A model generated the notes under the pieces. The model ran no database searches. It was not told where the DNA came from and saw nothing but the letters and a program-made list of their open reading frames with translations. Shown here one piece after another: positions 17,588 to 26,349 of a DNA stretch of 46,346 nucleotides. This DNA is from an archaeon (GTDB taxonomy: Archaea; Thermoproteota; Nitrososphaeria; Conexivisphaerales; DTJL01), in NCBI GenBank assembly GCA_021811935.1, contig JAKAPW010000003.1, forward strand, positions 1 to 46,346, in the 5' to 3' direction. A program made the translations under genes and the position numbers. The first letter of the stretch is position 1, and every line of letters starts with the position of its first letter.

Positions 17588-19636
17588 ATGGCGGGACAGT
17601 CTGCGGGGACCATAAGCGACCAGCTGGACATGTTCTTGAGGAGCTTCAAGTCCTCTGACGGCTCCGAGAAATACATAGCGAGGGTGGACAGGATGATAGC
17701 GGACGGGCAGACGTCCGTGAGGATAGACTACGAGGACCTGCTTTCCTACGATGCGGAGCTGGCGACCTCTCTGATCGCCAACCCCGACGGCATACTGCAC
17801 GACTTCAAGGACGCCGCGCTGCAGGTGGTCCGGACAGAAAACATAGCATACGCCGACCGGATAGAAAAGGAGCTGGAGATCAGGATAACGGGCCTGATCG
17901 ACAAGCTCCCGCTGAGGGGCGTCTCGGCCAGGAGCCTGGACAGGCTGGTCGCGCTGAGCGGGATGGTGGTCAGGACCTCGGAGGTGAAGCCGAAGGTGCT
18001 CGTCGCGACCTTCAGGGACCCGAACGACCACGCCACGAACGTCGTCCAGCTCACCTCTACGCTGAAGAAGCCCGAGAGGTGCGCCGAATGCGACGAGACG
18101 AAGAACTTCGAGCTGGACACCAAACTGAGCAGGTTCACGGACTACCAGTCGATCAGGCTTCAGGAGCTCCCCGAAGAGCTGCCCCCCGGGCAGCTGCCCC
18201 AGTCCATAGACGCCGAGCTGCTGGGGGATCTGGTGAACAGGGCAAGGCCCGGAGACAGGGTGGTCGTCACGGGCGTGGTCAGGGCGGACCCCGAGAGCGC
18301 CATCGGGGCCGGAAGGCAGACGACGTTCCGGACCAGGCTCGAGACGAACGACCTGGACGTGAGGGGGAAGGAGCTCGAGCAGATAATGATCACCCCCGAC
18401 GACGAGGCTGCCATAAGGAGGATAGCGGAGTCGCCCACCGCCTACGAGGACCTGATAAAGTCCGTCTCCCCCTCGATATACGGCTTCGAGACGCAGAAGG
18501 AGGCGGCGCTGCTCGTGCTGGTGGGCGCCCCCCAGAGGTCGCTCCCCGACCAGACCACGATAAGGGGGGACCTGAACCTGCTGCTCGTGGGCGACCCGGG
18601 CACGGCCAAGAGCGAGCTGCTGAAGTACGTGGCCAGGCTCGCCCCAAGGGGGCTCTACACCACGGGAAGGGGCAGCACCGCCGCGGGGCTCACCGCGGCC
18701 GTCGTGAAGGAGAAGAGCGGGCTGATGATGCTGGAGGCGGGAGCAGTGGTGCTGGCAGACCTTGGCGTGGCTTGCATAGACGAATTCGACAAGATGAGGC
18801 CAGAGGATAGGGGGGTGCTGCACGAGGTGATGGAGCAGCAGACGGTCTCCGTGGCCAAGGGAGGGATAGTAGCGACGCTCAACGCGAGGACGTCCATCCT
18901 GGCGGCGGCGAACCCGCTGCTCGGAAGGTACGACCCGTACAAGAACATCTACGAAAACGTGAACCTCCCCATACCGCTGCTCACCAGGTTCGACACGATA
19001 TTCATAGTCAGGGACAATCCGGACAGGACCACCGACGAAAGGCTGGCGACCCACATACTGGAGACGCACAGGAGCAGGCAGTTCATCGTCCCGCCGCCCA
19101 TAGAATTCGACCTGCTCCGCAAGTACATAGCGTACGCCAAGAAGATCGAGCCCCTGCTGCTCCCGGAGGCGGAGTCGAAGCTGCTGGAGTTCTACCTTGA
19201 GATGAGGGGGATGGGCGCCCAGGACAACATGATAACGGTCACCCCCAGGCAGCTGGAGGCGCTTGTGAGGCTGGCGACGGCCAGGGCGAGGGTGCTGCTG
19301 AGGGACAAGGTGACGGAGGAGGACGCGCTCCAGGCGATCTCCATCATGAGGAGGATGCTGGGCACGGTCGGGATCGACGTCAAGACGGGCAAGATAGACA
19401 TAGGCGTGATACAGGGCAGGCCGTCCAGCGAAAGGACGCTGATAGAGCTGGCGATGGAGGTGTTCAAGGGGCTCCAGGGGCCGGAGAGGACGCCGGTCCA
19501 GGTGAAGGACTTCGTCGACTCCCTGGAGAAGACGGGCAAGTTCAACAGGGAGGAGGCCAGGAAGATGGTCAACATGCTGTACAAGCTGGGACAGATCTAC
19601 GAGATAAAGCCGGACCTCTACAGTCGGATAAGTTAG
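17588..19636 (+). CDS. mcm: MCM replicative helicase
   Basis: VGDPGTAKSELLKYVARLAPRGLYTTGRGSTAAGLTAAV, LADLGVACIDEFDKM, ILAAANPLLGRYD, LLTRFDTIFIVRD, winged helix end. Confidence 0.95.
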   Translation: MAGQSAGTISDQLDMFLRSFKSSDGSEKYIARVDRMIADGQTSVRIDYEDLLSYDAELATSLIANPDGILHDFKDAALQVVRTENIAYADRIEKELEIRITGLIDKLPLRGVSARSLDRLVALSGMVVRTSEVKPKVLVATFRDPNDHATNVVQLTSTLKKPERCAECDETKNFELDTKLSRFTDYQSIRLQELPEELPPGQLPQSIDAELLGDLVNRARPGDRVVVTGVVRADPESAIGAGRQTTFRTRLETNDLDVRGKELEQIMITPDDEAAIRRIAESPTAYEDLIKSVSPSIYGFETQKEAALLVLVGAPQRSLPDQTTIRGDLNLLLVGDPGTAKSELLKYVARLAPRGLYTTGRGSTAAGLTAAVVKEKSGLMMLEAGAVVLADLGVACIDEFDKMRPEDRGVLHEVMEQQTVSVAKGGIVATLNARTSILAAANPLLGRYDPYKNIYENVNLPIPLLTRFDTIFIVRDNPDRTTDERLATHILETHRSRQFIVPPPIEFDLLRKYIAYAKKIEPLLLPEAESKLLEFYLEMRGMGAQDNMITVTPRQLEALVRLATARARVLLRDKVTEEDALQAISIMRRMLGTVGIDVKTGKIDIGVIQGRPSSERTLIELAMEVFKGLQGPERTPVQVKDFVDSLEKTGKFNREEARKMVNMLYKLGQIYEIKPDLYSRIS

Positions 19637-19669
19637 GATTATTTAGGGAACTGTTTCCTTCTCTGTGGC

Positions 19670-21820
19670 GTGCTGATATCGGAGCTCCCTCTGGCGGCAG
19701 AGCTCAGGGAGAAGATAAGGTCGATGGGATACGAAGCGCTCTACCCCACCCAGGCGGAGGCCGTCTCCTCGGGACTGCTGGAGGGAGAGAACCTCCTTCT
19801 CTCCACGCCCACGGCGAGCGGCAAGACCCTGGTGGCGATCATGGCGGCGGGGAAGGCGGTCGTCGAGGGCGGGAAGAAGGTGGCGTACATCACCCCGCTG
19901 AGGGCGCTGGCACAGGAGAAGTATGCCGAGTTCCTCCCGCTGAGGGAGCTGAAGAAGCCCGACGGGCGGGCGATCAGGGTGATGGTGGCCACCGGGGACT
20001 ACGATTCGGGCGGGGAGGAGCTGATGGAATCCGACATACTGGTGCTGACGAACGAGAAGTTCGACTCCCTGTCCAGGCAGAGGCCGGTCTGGGTCCGCAG
20101 GTTCGGCGTCTTCGTCTTCGACGAGGTCCACCTGCTGGGGGACGGCGGGAGGGGGGCGACGCTGGAGGTGGCGATAGCCAAGGTGAGGACGATGAACCCG
20201 GCAGCACAGATACTCGCCCTGTCCGCAACGGTCTCCAACGGCGGGCAGATAGCGGAGTGGCTGGAGGCGAAGAACGTCTGCCTGAACTGGAGGCCCGTCC
20301 CCCTGAAGGAAGGTGTGGCAGTCGACGGCAGGATATTCTTCTCCGACGGGACGTGCAGGGAGTTCGAGACGGCCCAGCCGAACGCCGTGATAGACGTGGC
20401 GATGGATGCGGTGAAGGGGGGCGGGCAGTCGCTGGTCTTCGCCGAGACCAGGAAGAGGGCGGTGAGCCTGGCCCTGAAGACGGCTCCGTTCACCCGCAGG
20501 CTGCTGGGCTTCGAGGAGGCTTCGGTGCTGAGGCGCGCCTCGGCCGCCATACTCTCCTCGTCGGAGGAGACGGAGCTGGCCAGGATGCTGGCGGACTGCG
20601 TCAGGAGCGGCACGGCGTTCCACCATGCCGGGCTGGCGGCCCCGCACAGGAGGGAGGTGGAGGAGGCGTTCAGGGGCGGCGCGGTCAAGGTGCTCTTCTC
20701 GACCCCCACCCTGGCCGCAGGGGTGAACACGCCGGCGAGGCGGGTGGTGCTGGCCAGCCTTTCGAGATACGATTCGTCGCTGGGCATGAACAGACCGATA
20801 AGCGTGATGGACTACAAGCAGATGTCGGGCAGGGCGGGGCGGCCCAAGTACGACAGGTACGGCGAGGCCGTGCTGCTGGCACACGGGGAGGACGAGCTGC
20901 AGGCTCTGACGGACATATACATAAACGGAGACGCGGAGGAGATAAGGTCCCAGCTGGCCTCCCCCGGCACCTTCAGGAAGCACACCCTCGGTGTGATAGC
21001 CACGGGAAGCCGGACGAGGGAGAAGGAGTTGGCCCGCTTCTTCGCCAACACGCTGCTGATGAAGCAGGCGGGCGAGGAGTCCGTTATGGAGAGGCTGGAG
21101 GGGGCGGTGGGCTACCTGGAAAGCAACGGGCTGATAGAAAAGGAGGGGGATGCCTACGCCCCCACCAGGCTCGGGAAGAGGATAGCGACGCTCTACATCG
21201 AGCCGGAGACGGGGCTGGAGCTCTCCAGGGTCCTGGCCAAGACCGGGGACACGGAAGAGGACCTGTCCGTGGGCTTCCTCGAAGTGATAGTGACCACCCC
21301 CGACTTCCAGCCCAAGATGCAGCTCAGGGCCAAGGACTACGCGGAGGCCGAATCCTTCGTGGAGGCCCACGGCGACAGGCTGCTCCTCCCCACGGAGGAC
21401 GAATGGCTCAGGAGCCTGATGGTCCTCAACGCCTGGATGAACGAGTCGAGCGACGGGAGGATAATGGAGCTGTACGGCGCGGAGCCGGGGGACCTGCACA
21501 GGGGGGTCGAGATGGCGGAGTGGCTGGCCTACAGCTTCAGGGAGCTCTCCAGGCTCCTGGGGCACAGGAAGACGCCCAGGGTCCTGGACGCGCTCCGGAC
21601 CAGGCTGTCCACCGGGGTGAGGCCGGAGCTTCTGCCGCTCGTCGCCCTGGACGGCGTCGGGCGCGTGAGGGCCAGGAGCCTCTACACCGCGGGGTTCAGG
21701 AGCATCAGGGCGGTGGCCGAGGCCTCCGAGGGGAGCCTGGGCCGCGTCCCCAAGATCGGAGAGGCCGTCGCCTCCAAGATAAGGAGGCAGGCCGCCGAGC
21801 TGGCCGAAAGGAGCCGGTAG
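19670..21820 (+). CDS. hel308: Hel308/Ski2-like DNA helicase
   Basis: TPTASGKTLVAIMAAGKAV, YITPLRALAQEKY, FDEVHLLGDGGRGATLE, LSATVSN, FHHAGLAAPHRREVEEAF, QMSGRAGRPKYDRYGEAVLL, C-terminal HhH. Confidence 0.92.
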   Translation: MLISELPLAAELREKIRSMGYEALYPTQAEAVSSGLLEGENLLLSTPTASGKTLVAIMAAGKAVVEGGKKVAYITPLRALAQEKYAEFLPLRELKKPDGRAIRVMVATGDYDSGGEELMESDILVLTNEKFDSLSRQRPVWVRRFGVFVFDEVHLLGDGGRGATLEVAIAKVRTMNPAAQILALSATVSNGGQIAEWLEAKNVCLNWRPVPLKEGVAVDGRIFFSDGTCREFETAQPNAVIDVAMDAVKGGGQSLVFAETRKRAVSLALKTAPFTRRLLGFEEASVLRRASAAILSSSEETELARMLADCVRSGTAFHHAGLAAPHRREVEEAFRGGAVKVLFSTPTLAAGVNTPARRVVLASLSRYDSSLGMNRPISVMDYKQMSGRAGRPKYDRYGEAVLLAHGEDELQALTDIYINGDAEEIRSQLASPGTFRKHTLGVIATGSRTREKELARFFANTLLMKQAGEESVMERLEGAVGYLESNGLIEKEGDAYAPTRLGKRIATLYIEPETGLELSRVLAKTGDTEEDLSVGFLEVIVTTPDFQPKMQLRAKDYAEAESFVEAHGDRLLLPTEDEWLRSLMVLNAWMNESSDGRIMELYGAEPGDLHRGVEMAEWLAYSFRELSRLLGHRKTPRVLDALRTRLSTGVRPELLPLVALDGVGRVRARSLYTAGFRSIRAVAEASEGSLGRVPKIGEAVASKIRRQAAELAERSR

Positions 21821-21821
21821 G

Positions 21822-22910
21822 ATGGCAAGCAGGGTCGGCTGGTTCTCCATCGGGGGCTCCTCCCTCGAAAGCGACGGAGGCGGGGACCTCGTCTATGATT
21901 CGAACAACCCTCTACCGGACGGCGAATGGGAAGGGTTGGAAGGCCTCCTGAAGGCGCTGCATGGGACCGGGGAGTTCGCCGCGGCGGGGCGGGTGGGCGG
22001 GACGTCGTTCGTGGCCACAGACCACATGGGGAGCCGCCCCGTCTACCGCACCGCGGACGGCGGGCTGTTCGCGACCAGGCACGGCCCGGCCTCGGGGGGG
22101 CTGCAACCTCCCTCCACCATCTACCTGTTCGACGGCCGGCGGTCGGTCGCCTACCGGGCGGAGGAGAGGGTCAGGCACGAGGCCTCGGCCGGGGGGGTGC
22201 TGGCTGCCCTCCGGAACTCCCTGAAGAGGAGGATAGGCTCAAGGAAGAAGGTCGCCGTCTCCTTCTCCGGGGGGCTGGACAGTTCGCTGATCGCCTGGCT
22301 GGCCGCGGAGCTGGCGGAGGTCAGGCTCTTCTCCGTCTTCACGGAGACGGGGACGGACGCGTCCTATGCGGGGACGGCGGCGGACGCCCTTGGCCTGGGA
22401 TGGCGGGCGACCAGGGTCGACGACGTCTACGCGCTGCTGGAGGGGATGGAGACCAGGTCGCTCTGCAGCACGCCGATGGACATGGGGCTGGCCGCCGGGT
22501 TCTACGCCGTCTCGCGCGCGGCCTGCCGGGAAGGGTTCGACATCCTGCTCACGGGGCAGGGGGCCGACGAGCTCTTCGGCGGCTACAGGAAGTACCTGGA
22601 CGCCGACCCGGGAAGGCTGCAGGAGGTGCTCCTCCAGGACAGGAGGTCGCTGTCGGCCGGGCTGGGGAGGGATTCGGCCGCGGTCTTCGAAGGGGGGTGC
22701 AGTCCGTCCTTCCCCTACCTGGACGTGGACGTGGTCGGGCTGGCCGACCGGCTCTCCCCATCCGTGAAGGTGGCGGGCGGAAGGAGGAAGGTGGTGCTCC
22801 GGGAGGCGGCCGCCGCGGCCGGGCTGCCGGACATGATGGCCGAGAGGGAGAAGAAGGCGTTCCAGTACAGCAGCGGGATAAACAAGGCGCTGCGCAAGGG
22901 AAGGCGGTAG
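21822..22910 (+). CDS. Asparagine synthase (AsnB)-related protein with reduced N-terminal domain
   Basis: VAVSFSGGLDSSLIAWLAAELA PP-loop and LLTGQGADELFGGYRKYL; N-terminus MASRVGW lacks the Ntn Cys2. Confidence 0.85.
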   Translation: MASRVGWFSIGGSSLESDGGGDLVYDSNNPLPDGEWEGLEGLLKALHGTGEFAAAGRVGGTSFVATDHMGSRPVYRTADGGLFATRHGPASGGLQPPSTIYLFDGRRSVAYRAEERVRHEASAGGVLAALRNSLKRRIGSRKKVAVSFSGGLDSSLIAWLAAELAEVRLFSVFTETGTDASYAGTAADALGLGWRATRVDDVYALLEGMETRSLCSTPMDMGLAAGFYAVSRAACREGFDILLTGQGADELFGGYRKYLDADPGRLQEVLLQDRRSLSAGLGRDSAAVFEGGCSPSFPYLDVDVVGLADRLSPSVKVAGGRRKVVLREAAAAAGLPDMMAEREKKAFQYSSGINKALRKGRR

Positions 22911-22912
22911 CG

Positions 22913-23599
22913 TCAGAGGCTGGACTGCCCGTCGTCCCTCTCCTTTCCATACGGGGACGACAGCAGCCTGGCTATCCTCTCGGCGCGGGAGGAGCCTATG
23001 CCGTGTATCGCGGCGAGCCTCGCGTGCGGGGCCGTGAAGACCTTCCTGGCCGAGCCGAAAGACTCCAGCAGGCGCCTGGCCAGGTTGGGCCCGACGCCCG
23101 GGAGGGAGGAGACCAGGGCTATCTGCTGCTCCCGCAGTGTATCGCCCTTGGGGCGCGTCTGGTACATCGTGGTCCAGCGCTCCCCCCTGACCTTGGTCAG
23201 CCTCCTGGCCATCGCTTCGAGGGACAGGGCGGATTCGTGCGGGGAGGGGGCGAAGACCGTGCTCATCCCGAAGTCCAGCACGAGGGAGGAGAGCGCGCCG
23301 TAGTAGCTCTTCGGGTTGCGCGCTATCCGAGATATCTCGGCCGGGTCGCCTTCCACGAGGAGGAGCCGGTGGGTGTACGTCCTGCTCAGCTCCGCCGCCT
23401 GCCTGAAGAGCCTTCCGTCGTAGAGGGAGGAGACGAAGTCCCTCACGCTCTTGCGCTCCACCGCGGTGCTGGGGGCCAGCACGTAGTCGCCGAGGGGGAG
23501 CTGGACGAACCTGGTCACCACGCCGAGCCCGGCCAGCTCCTGCGGGACGCCGCTCGCCCTCTCCCTGTCGTCGCAGACTATGACCAGCGGGCCCTCCAA
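22913..23599 (-). CDS. XPF/ERCC4-type structure-specific nuclease (short, helicase-less)
   Basis: VIVCDDRE, LGDYVLAPSTAVERKSVRDFVSSLYDGRLFRQ (GDxnERKx3D), HhH2 LPGVGPNLARRLLESFGS...IHGIGSSRAERIARLL. Confidence 0.9.
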   Translation of the reverse strand: MEGPLVIVCDDRERASGVPQELAGLGVVTRFVQLPLGDYVLAPSTAVERKSVRDFVSSLYDGRLFRQAAELSRTYTHRLLLVEGDPAEISRIARNPKSYYGALSSLVLDFGMSTVFAPSPHESALSLEAMARRLTKVRGERWTTMYQTRPKGDTLREQQIALVSSLPGVGPNLARRLLESFGSARKVFTAPHARLAAIHGIGSSRAERIARLLSSPYGKERDDGQSSL

Positions 23600-23600
23600 G

Positions 23601-24788
23601 TCAGCGACCCACCCTGGCTATCACGGACTTCAGCTCCCTCTGCAGCGCCCCGACGGTGGCCGGCGCCATCCCCCTGGTTGCGCACCAGCCCTCTATTCCG
23701 CCGGCGGCACGGGATATTATCATGAGGGAGGGGGCCAGGTGCATCAGGGCCATGTCGGAGGAGGAAGCCCCGGTCGACCTGGCCATGGCGGAGGAGAAGA
23801 GCTTGATGTGCCTGGAGTCGTTCCAGAGCCGCTGCCTCAGCGGCCAGGGCAGGTTCCCGTCCGAATAGGGGACACGGGTCCCGGCCAGGGCCCCGGCGAG
23901 CAGCCTGTTGAGGTAGCGGAGCTGCCTCCACTGCTGCGTCCTGCGCATCCTCCGTATCAGGAGGTTCGCCTCTGCCAGGAGGCGCAGGGAGGACCTCTTC
24001 CTTTCCGGGTCGAGCGACGAGGCGGCAACCGAGTTGAAGCAGGCCCTCACCTTTTCGTCGGCGTTCCCCTCCGCGTCCTGCATGCACCTCACCGCCTGGT
24101 CGAAGTCGTCTGCCGCCGCTGCCGCCGTCACGGCCTCCTGGAGAGGCATCCTCCTGTCGCCGCGGGACGGGACGCCCCCCAGAGCCGCCATCTGTGCGCC
24201 GTTCATCGCGGCGCGCATGTCCCCCTCCGAGGCCCCGACGGCCTCCCTGAGGAGCTCGGCCGGCACGGAGACGCCTTCCTTCTTGATGACTTCGCGGAGG
24301 TAGACCTCCACCAGCCTGGCTGGGACGCGCCCGAGCTGGACCAACCTCGCGTGCTTGGCGAGCTTCTTGACCTGGTCCGACGTTGGGTCGTTCGCCGCCA
24401 TCATGACGGGGTCGGGGATGTTTTCGATGTTGTCGGCCAGGAAGTCCGCGCCGCCGTAGTCGCTCCTGCCCAGGAGGCCGTCCACCTCGTCCAGGAAGAG
24501 CAGCCTCCTCTCCTGCAGCAGGCTGGCCGAGTGCGCCGACCTGAAGGTTCCCGTCAGCTGCTTCTCGGTCCTGTAGTCGCTGGCGTTCATCTCTATCACG
24601 GTGTAGCCCAGCTGGGCAGCGGCGGCGTAGACCGTGGTCGTCTTTCCGACCCCCGGCGGGCCGACCAGCAGGAGCGGCTTCATCCCCCTCTTCCAGTTGT
24701 TGAGCCAGTCGAAGACGGTCGCCCTTGCCCGGTCGTTTCCGACCATCTCCTCGAGCCTCTTCGGCCTGTGCTTTTCGGCCCACATCAT
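23601..24788 (-). CDS. rfcL: Replication factor C large subunit
   Basis: MMWAEKHRPKRLEEMVGNDRARATVFDWLNNW, LVGPPGVGKTTTVYAAA, MNASDYRTE, LLFLDEVDGLLGRSDYGG. Confidence 0.92.
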   Translation of the reverse strand: MMWAEKHRPKRLEEMVGNDRARATVFDWLNNWKRGMKPLLLVGPPGVGKTTTVYAAAAQLGYTVIEMNASDYRTEKQLTGTFRSAHSASLLQERRLLFLDEVDGLLGRSDYGGADFLADNIENIPDPVMMAANDPTSDQVKKLAKHARLVQLGRVPARLVEVYLREVIKKEGVSVPAELLREAVGASEGDMRAAMNGAQMAALGGVPSRGDRRMPLQEAVTAAAAADDFDQAVRCMQDAEGNADEKVRACFNSVAASSLDPERKRSSLRLLAEANLLIRRMRRTQQWRQLRYLNRLLAGALAGTRVPYSDGNLPWPLRQRLWNDSRHIKLFSSAMARSTGASSSDMALMHLAPSLMIISRAAGGIEGWCATRGMAPATVGALQRELKSVIARVGR

Positions 24789-25627
24789 GTACCGATCAGC
24801 CCCTGGAGTATGTATCCTATCAGCCCTAATAGCATTCCAAACAGCGCCCACTTCTTCACCGCGACGGAGCTGCCGGCGTCGACCGTTATGCGGGCGGCCA
24901 GGTAGAGGAAGAGGGCGTCGGTGGCCCCGATGACGGCGTAGTACGCGGCCCCCGCCAGCCCCGCAAGCACCGGGAAGAGGCTGGTCAGGACGGCGAGGAG
25001 GAAGAAGGACGCGCCGAGTCTGGCCGCCGTCCGGGGGCCGTGCGACCTGGCAACCGTCCTGGCGTCCCTCAGCGCGTCCCCTTCGACGTCCGACATCCCC
25101 TTGACCACCTCCCTCCCCACGCCGGAAAGGAAGGCGGTGAGGGACATCGAATCCAGCAGGACGCCGAGCGGCCTTCCCGCCACCATCCCTCCGTAGATGA
25201 AGGGTATGGTCATGGACAGCGCGACGGCCACGTTGCCGGGGAGGCCCCTCTCCTTCAGCCTCCAGTTGTACGCCGTAGCCAGCGCGGCGAAGGCGGCGGC
25301 CACCGCGAAGGTGTACGGCCCCGTGAAGGCGGAGAAGAGCAGCCCCAGGGCCAGGAGGGCCGCAGCAAAGCGGGCTGCTTGGGCGGGGGAGACGGCCCCG
25401 GTGACTATGGGCCTGTCCAGCCCGTTCGCCCTGTCGACCGCCTCGTCCAGGACGTCGTTCAGCACCATCGAATAGGCGCATATGCAGAAGCCCGTGAGGA
25501 AACCAAACAGGCTCCGCTGCGTCGCGTAGACCGTGGACGCGGCCACTGCCTCACCCACCAGGACCGCGAAGCCGATCATGACGCAGTTTGGGGGCCTGAT
25601 CAGCCTGGCGAACTGCAGGGCCTTCAT
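24785..25627 (-). CDS. UbiA-family prenyltransferase, likely geranylgeranylglyceryl-phosphate geranylgeranyltransferase (DGGGP synthase)
   Basis: NDVLDEAVDRANGLDRPIVTGAVSP (NDxxDxxxD) and KGMSDVEGDALRDARTVARSHG second Asp-rich motif; 8-9 TM segments. Confidence 0.85.
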   Translation of the reverse strand: MKALQFARLIRPPNCVMIGFAVLVGEAVAASTVYATQRSLFGFLTGFCICAYSMVLNDVLDEAVDRANGLDRPIVTGAVSPAQAARFAAALLALGLLFSAFTGPYTFAVAAAFAALATAYNWRLKERGLPGNVAVALSMTIPFIYGGMVAGRPLGVLLDSMSLTAFLSGVGREVVKGMSDVEGDALRDARTVARSHGPRTAARLGASFFLLAVLTSLFPVLAGLAGAAYYAVIGATDALFLYLAARITVDAGSSVAVKKWALFGMLLGLIGYILQGLIGT

Positions 25628-25628
25628 T

Positions 25629-26216
25629 TCAGGTCTGGAAGACCATCTTCGAGGCCCTGTAATATATTATTTCACCCCTCCTCTCGACGACGCCGACCAG
25701 GGGCTCCTTGCCCATCCGGTATATCGTCTCCGTCATCCGCTTCAGGGAGGACAGGCTAGTCTTCTCGCCTTCGTTGAGCGGGAGGACGACGAACTTCGCC
25801 GCCGACTTGCCGTACTCCCCCCTGTCGTAGACCCGCAGGTCCGACCTGATGCCGTAGCCCTCCCTGACCACGTACCCCCTGCTCCTGAGGTCGCGGTAGA
25901 GGAGGAATTTGGTCCATCCTCTCTTGTCCTCCTTCAGAGAGCGGTCGGCCAACCCCTCGAACGCCAGCGTCCCGCCGGCCTGGTCCAGCACGGTCAGGAG
26001 CCCCATCCTCACCAGATACATCGCTTCGTAGATGCGGAGATGCACCGTCCCGGTCCCGGTCCCGGTCCCGGTCACCGTCTCCTTCTCCCCGAAGCCTCTC
26101 CGGGTCAGCTCCGAGGAGTCGGGGTCGTCGACGGCTACCACGTTCCCGCTAAGCCTGCCGGTGAAGCTGCGCTGGAGCTGCTCCTCCGTAGCCTGGGGCT
26201 GTACCGGCTCGCTCAT
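25629..26216 (-). CDS. endA: tRNA-splicing endonuclease subunit (EndA family), catalytic His not conserved
   Basis: FTGRLSGNVVAVDDP...LRIYEAMYLVRMGLL N-domain; LYRDLRSRGYVVREGYGIRSDLRVYDRGEYGKSAAKFVVLP...GKEPLVGVVERRGEIIYY C-domain. ATG at 26216 follows a TATA box. Confidence 0.85.
   Translation of the reverse strand: MSEPVQPQATEEQLQRSFTGRLSGNVVAVDDPDSSELTRRGFGEKETVTGTGTGTGTVHLRIYEAMYLVRMGLLTVLDQAGGTLAFEGLADRSLKEDKRGWTKFLLYRDLRSRGYVVREGYGIRSDLRVYDRGEYGKSAAKFVVLPLNEGEKTSLSSLKRMTETIYRMGKEPLVGVVERRGEIIYYRASKMVFQT
26047..26073. repeat. In-frame hexanucleotide tandem repeat (GTCCCG)x4.5 inside endA
   Basis: gtcccg gtcccg gtcccg gtcccg gtc on the + strand, encoding a TG dipeptide repeat (ETVTGTGTGTGTVH). 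Confidence 0.95.
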
Positions 26217-26241
26217 GTCAGGCTCGGTGCGTGCGGCGGGC

Positions 26242-26253
26242 TTTTTATAAAGA
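26242..26253 (-). promoter_or_regulatory. TATA box for endA
   Basis: Minus strand TCTTTATAAAAAG, ~26 nt upstream of ATG 26216. Confidence 0.55.
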
Positions 26254-26267
26254 GTTTGGGAAGGAGA

Positions 26268-26287
26268 CCGCCGGATTCGTCCGGCGG
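26268..26287. other. Perfect hairpin in the rtcB-endA spacer
   Basis: CCGCCGGA-TTCG-TCCGGCGG, 8-bp stem with TTCG loop. Confidence 0.75.
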
Positions 26288-26304
26288 ATGAACGCATCCA
26301 AGGC

Positions 26305-26343
26305 CGCCCGTCATTGGGCGAAGCCGCCGGTTATGACCGGTGG
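26305..26343. other. Two further adjacent hairpins in the rtcB-endA spacer
   Basis: CGCCC-GTCATT-GGGCG (26305-26320) and CCGCCGGT-TATG-ACCGGTGG (26324-26343). Confidence 0.6.
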
Positions 26344-26349
26344 GGGACG

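Noticed and set aside
17159-19069. 636-aa minus-strand ORF antisense to GINS/mcm
   Set aside because: Shadow ORF in GC-rich coding sequence; opposite strand encodes clear MCM motifs.
19643-21850. 735-aa minus-strand ORF antisense to hel308
   Set aside because: Shadow ORF; the complete Hel308 motif set lies on the plus strand.
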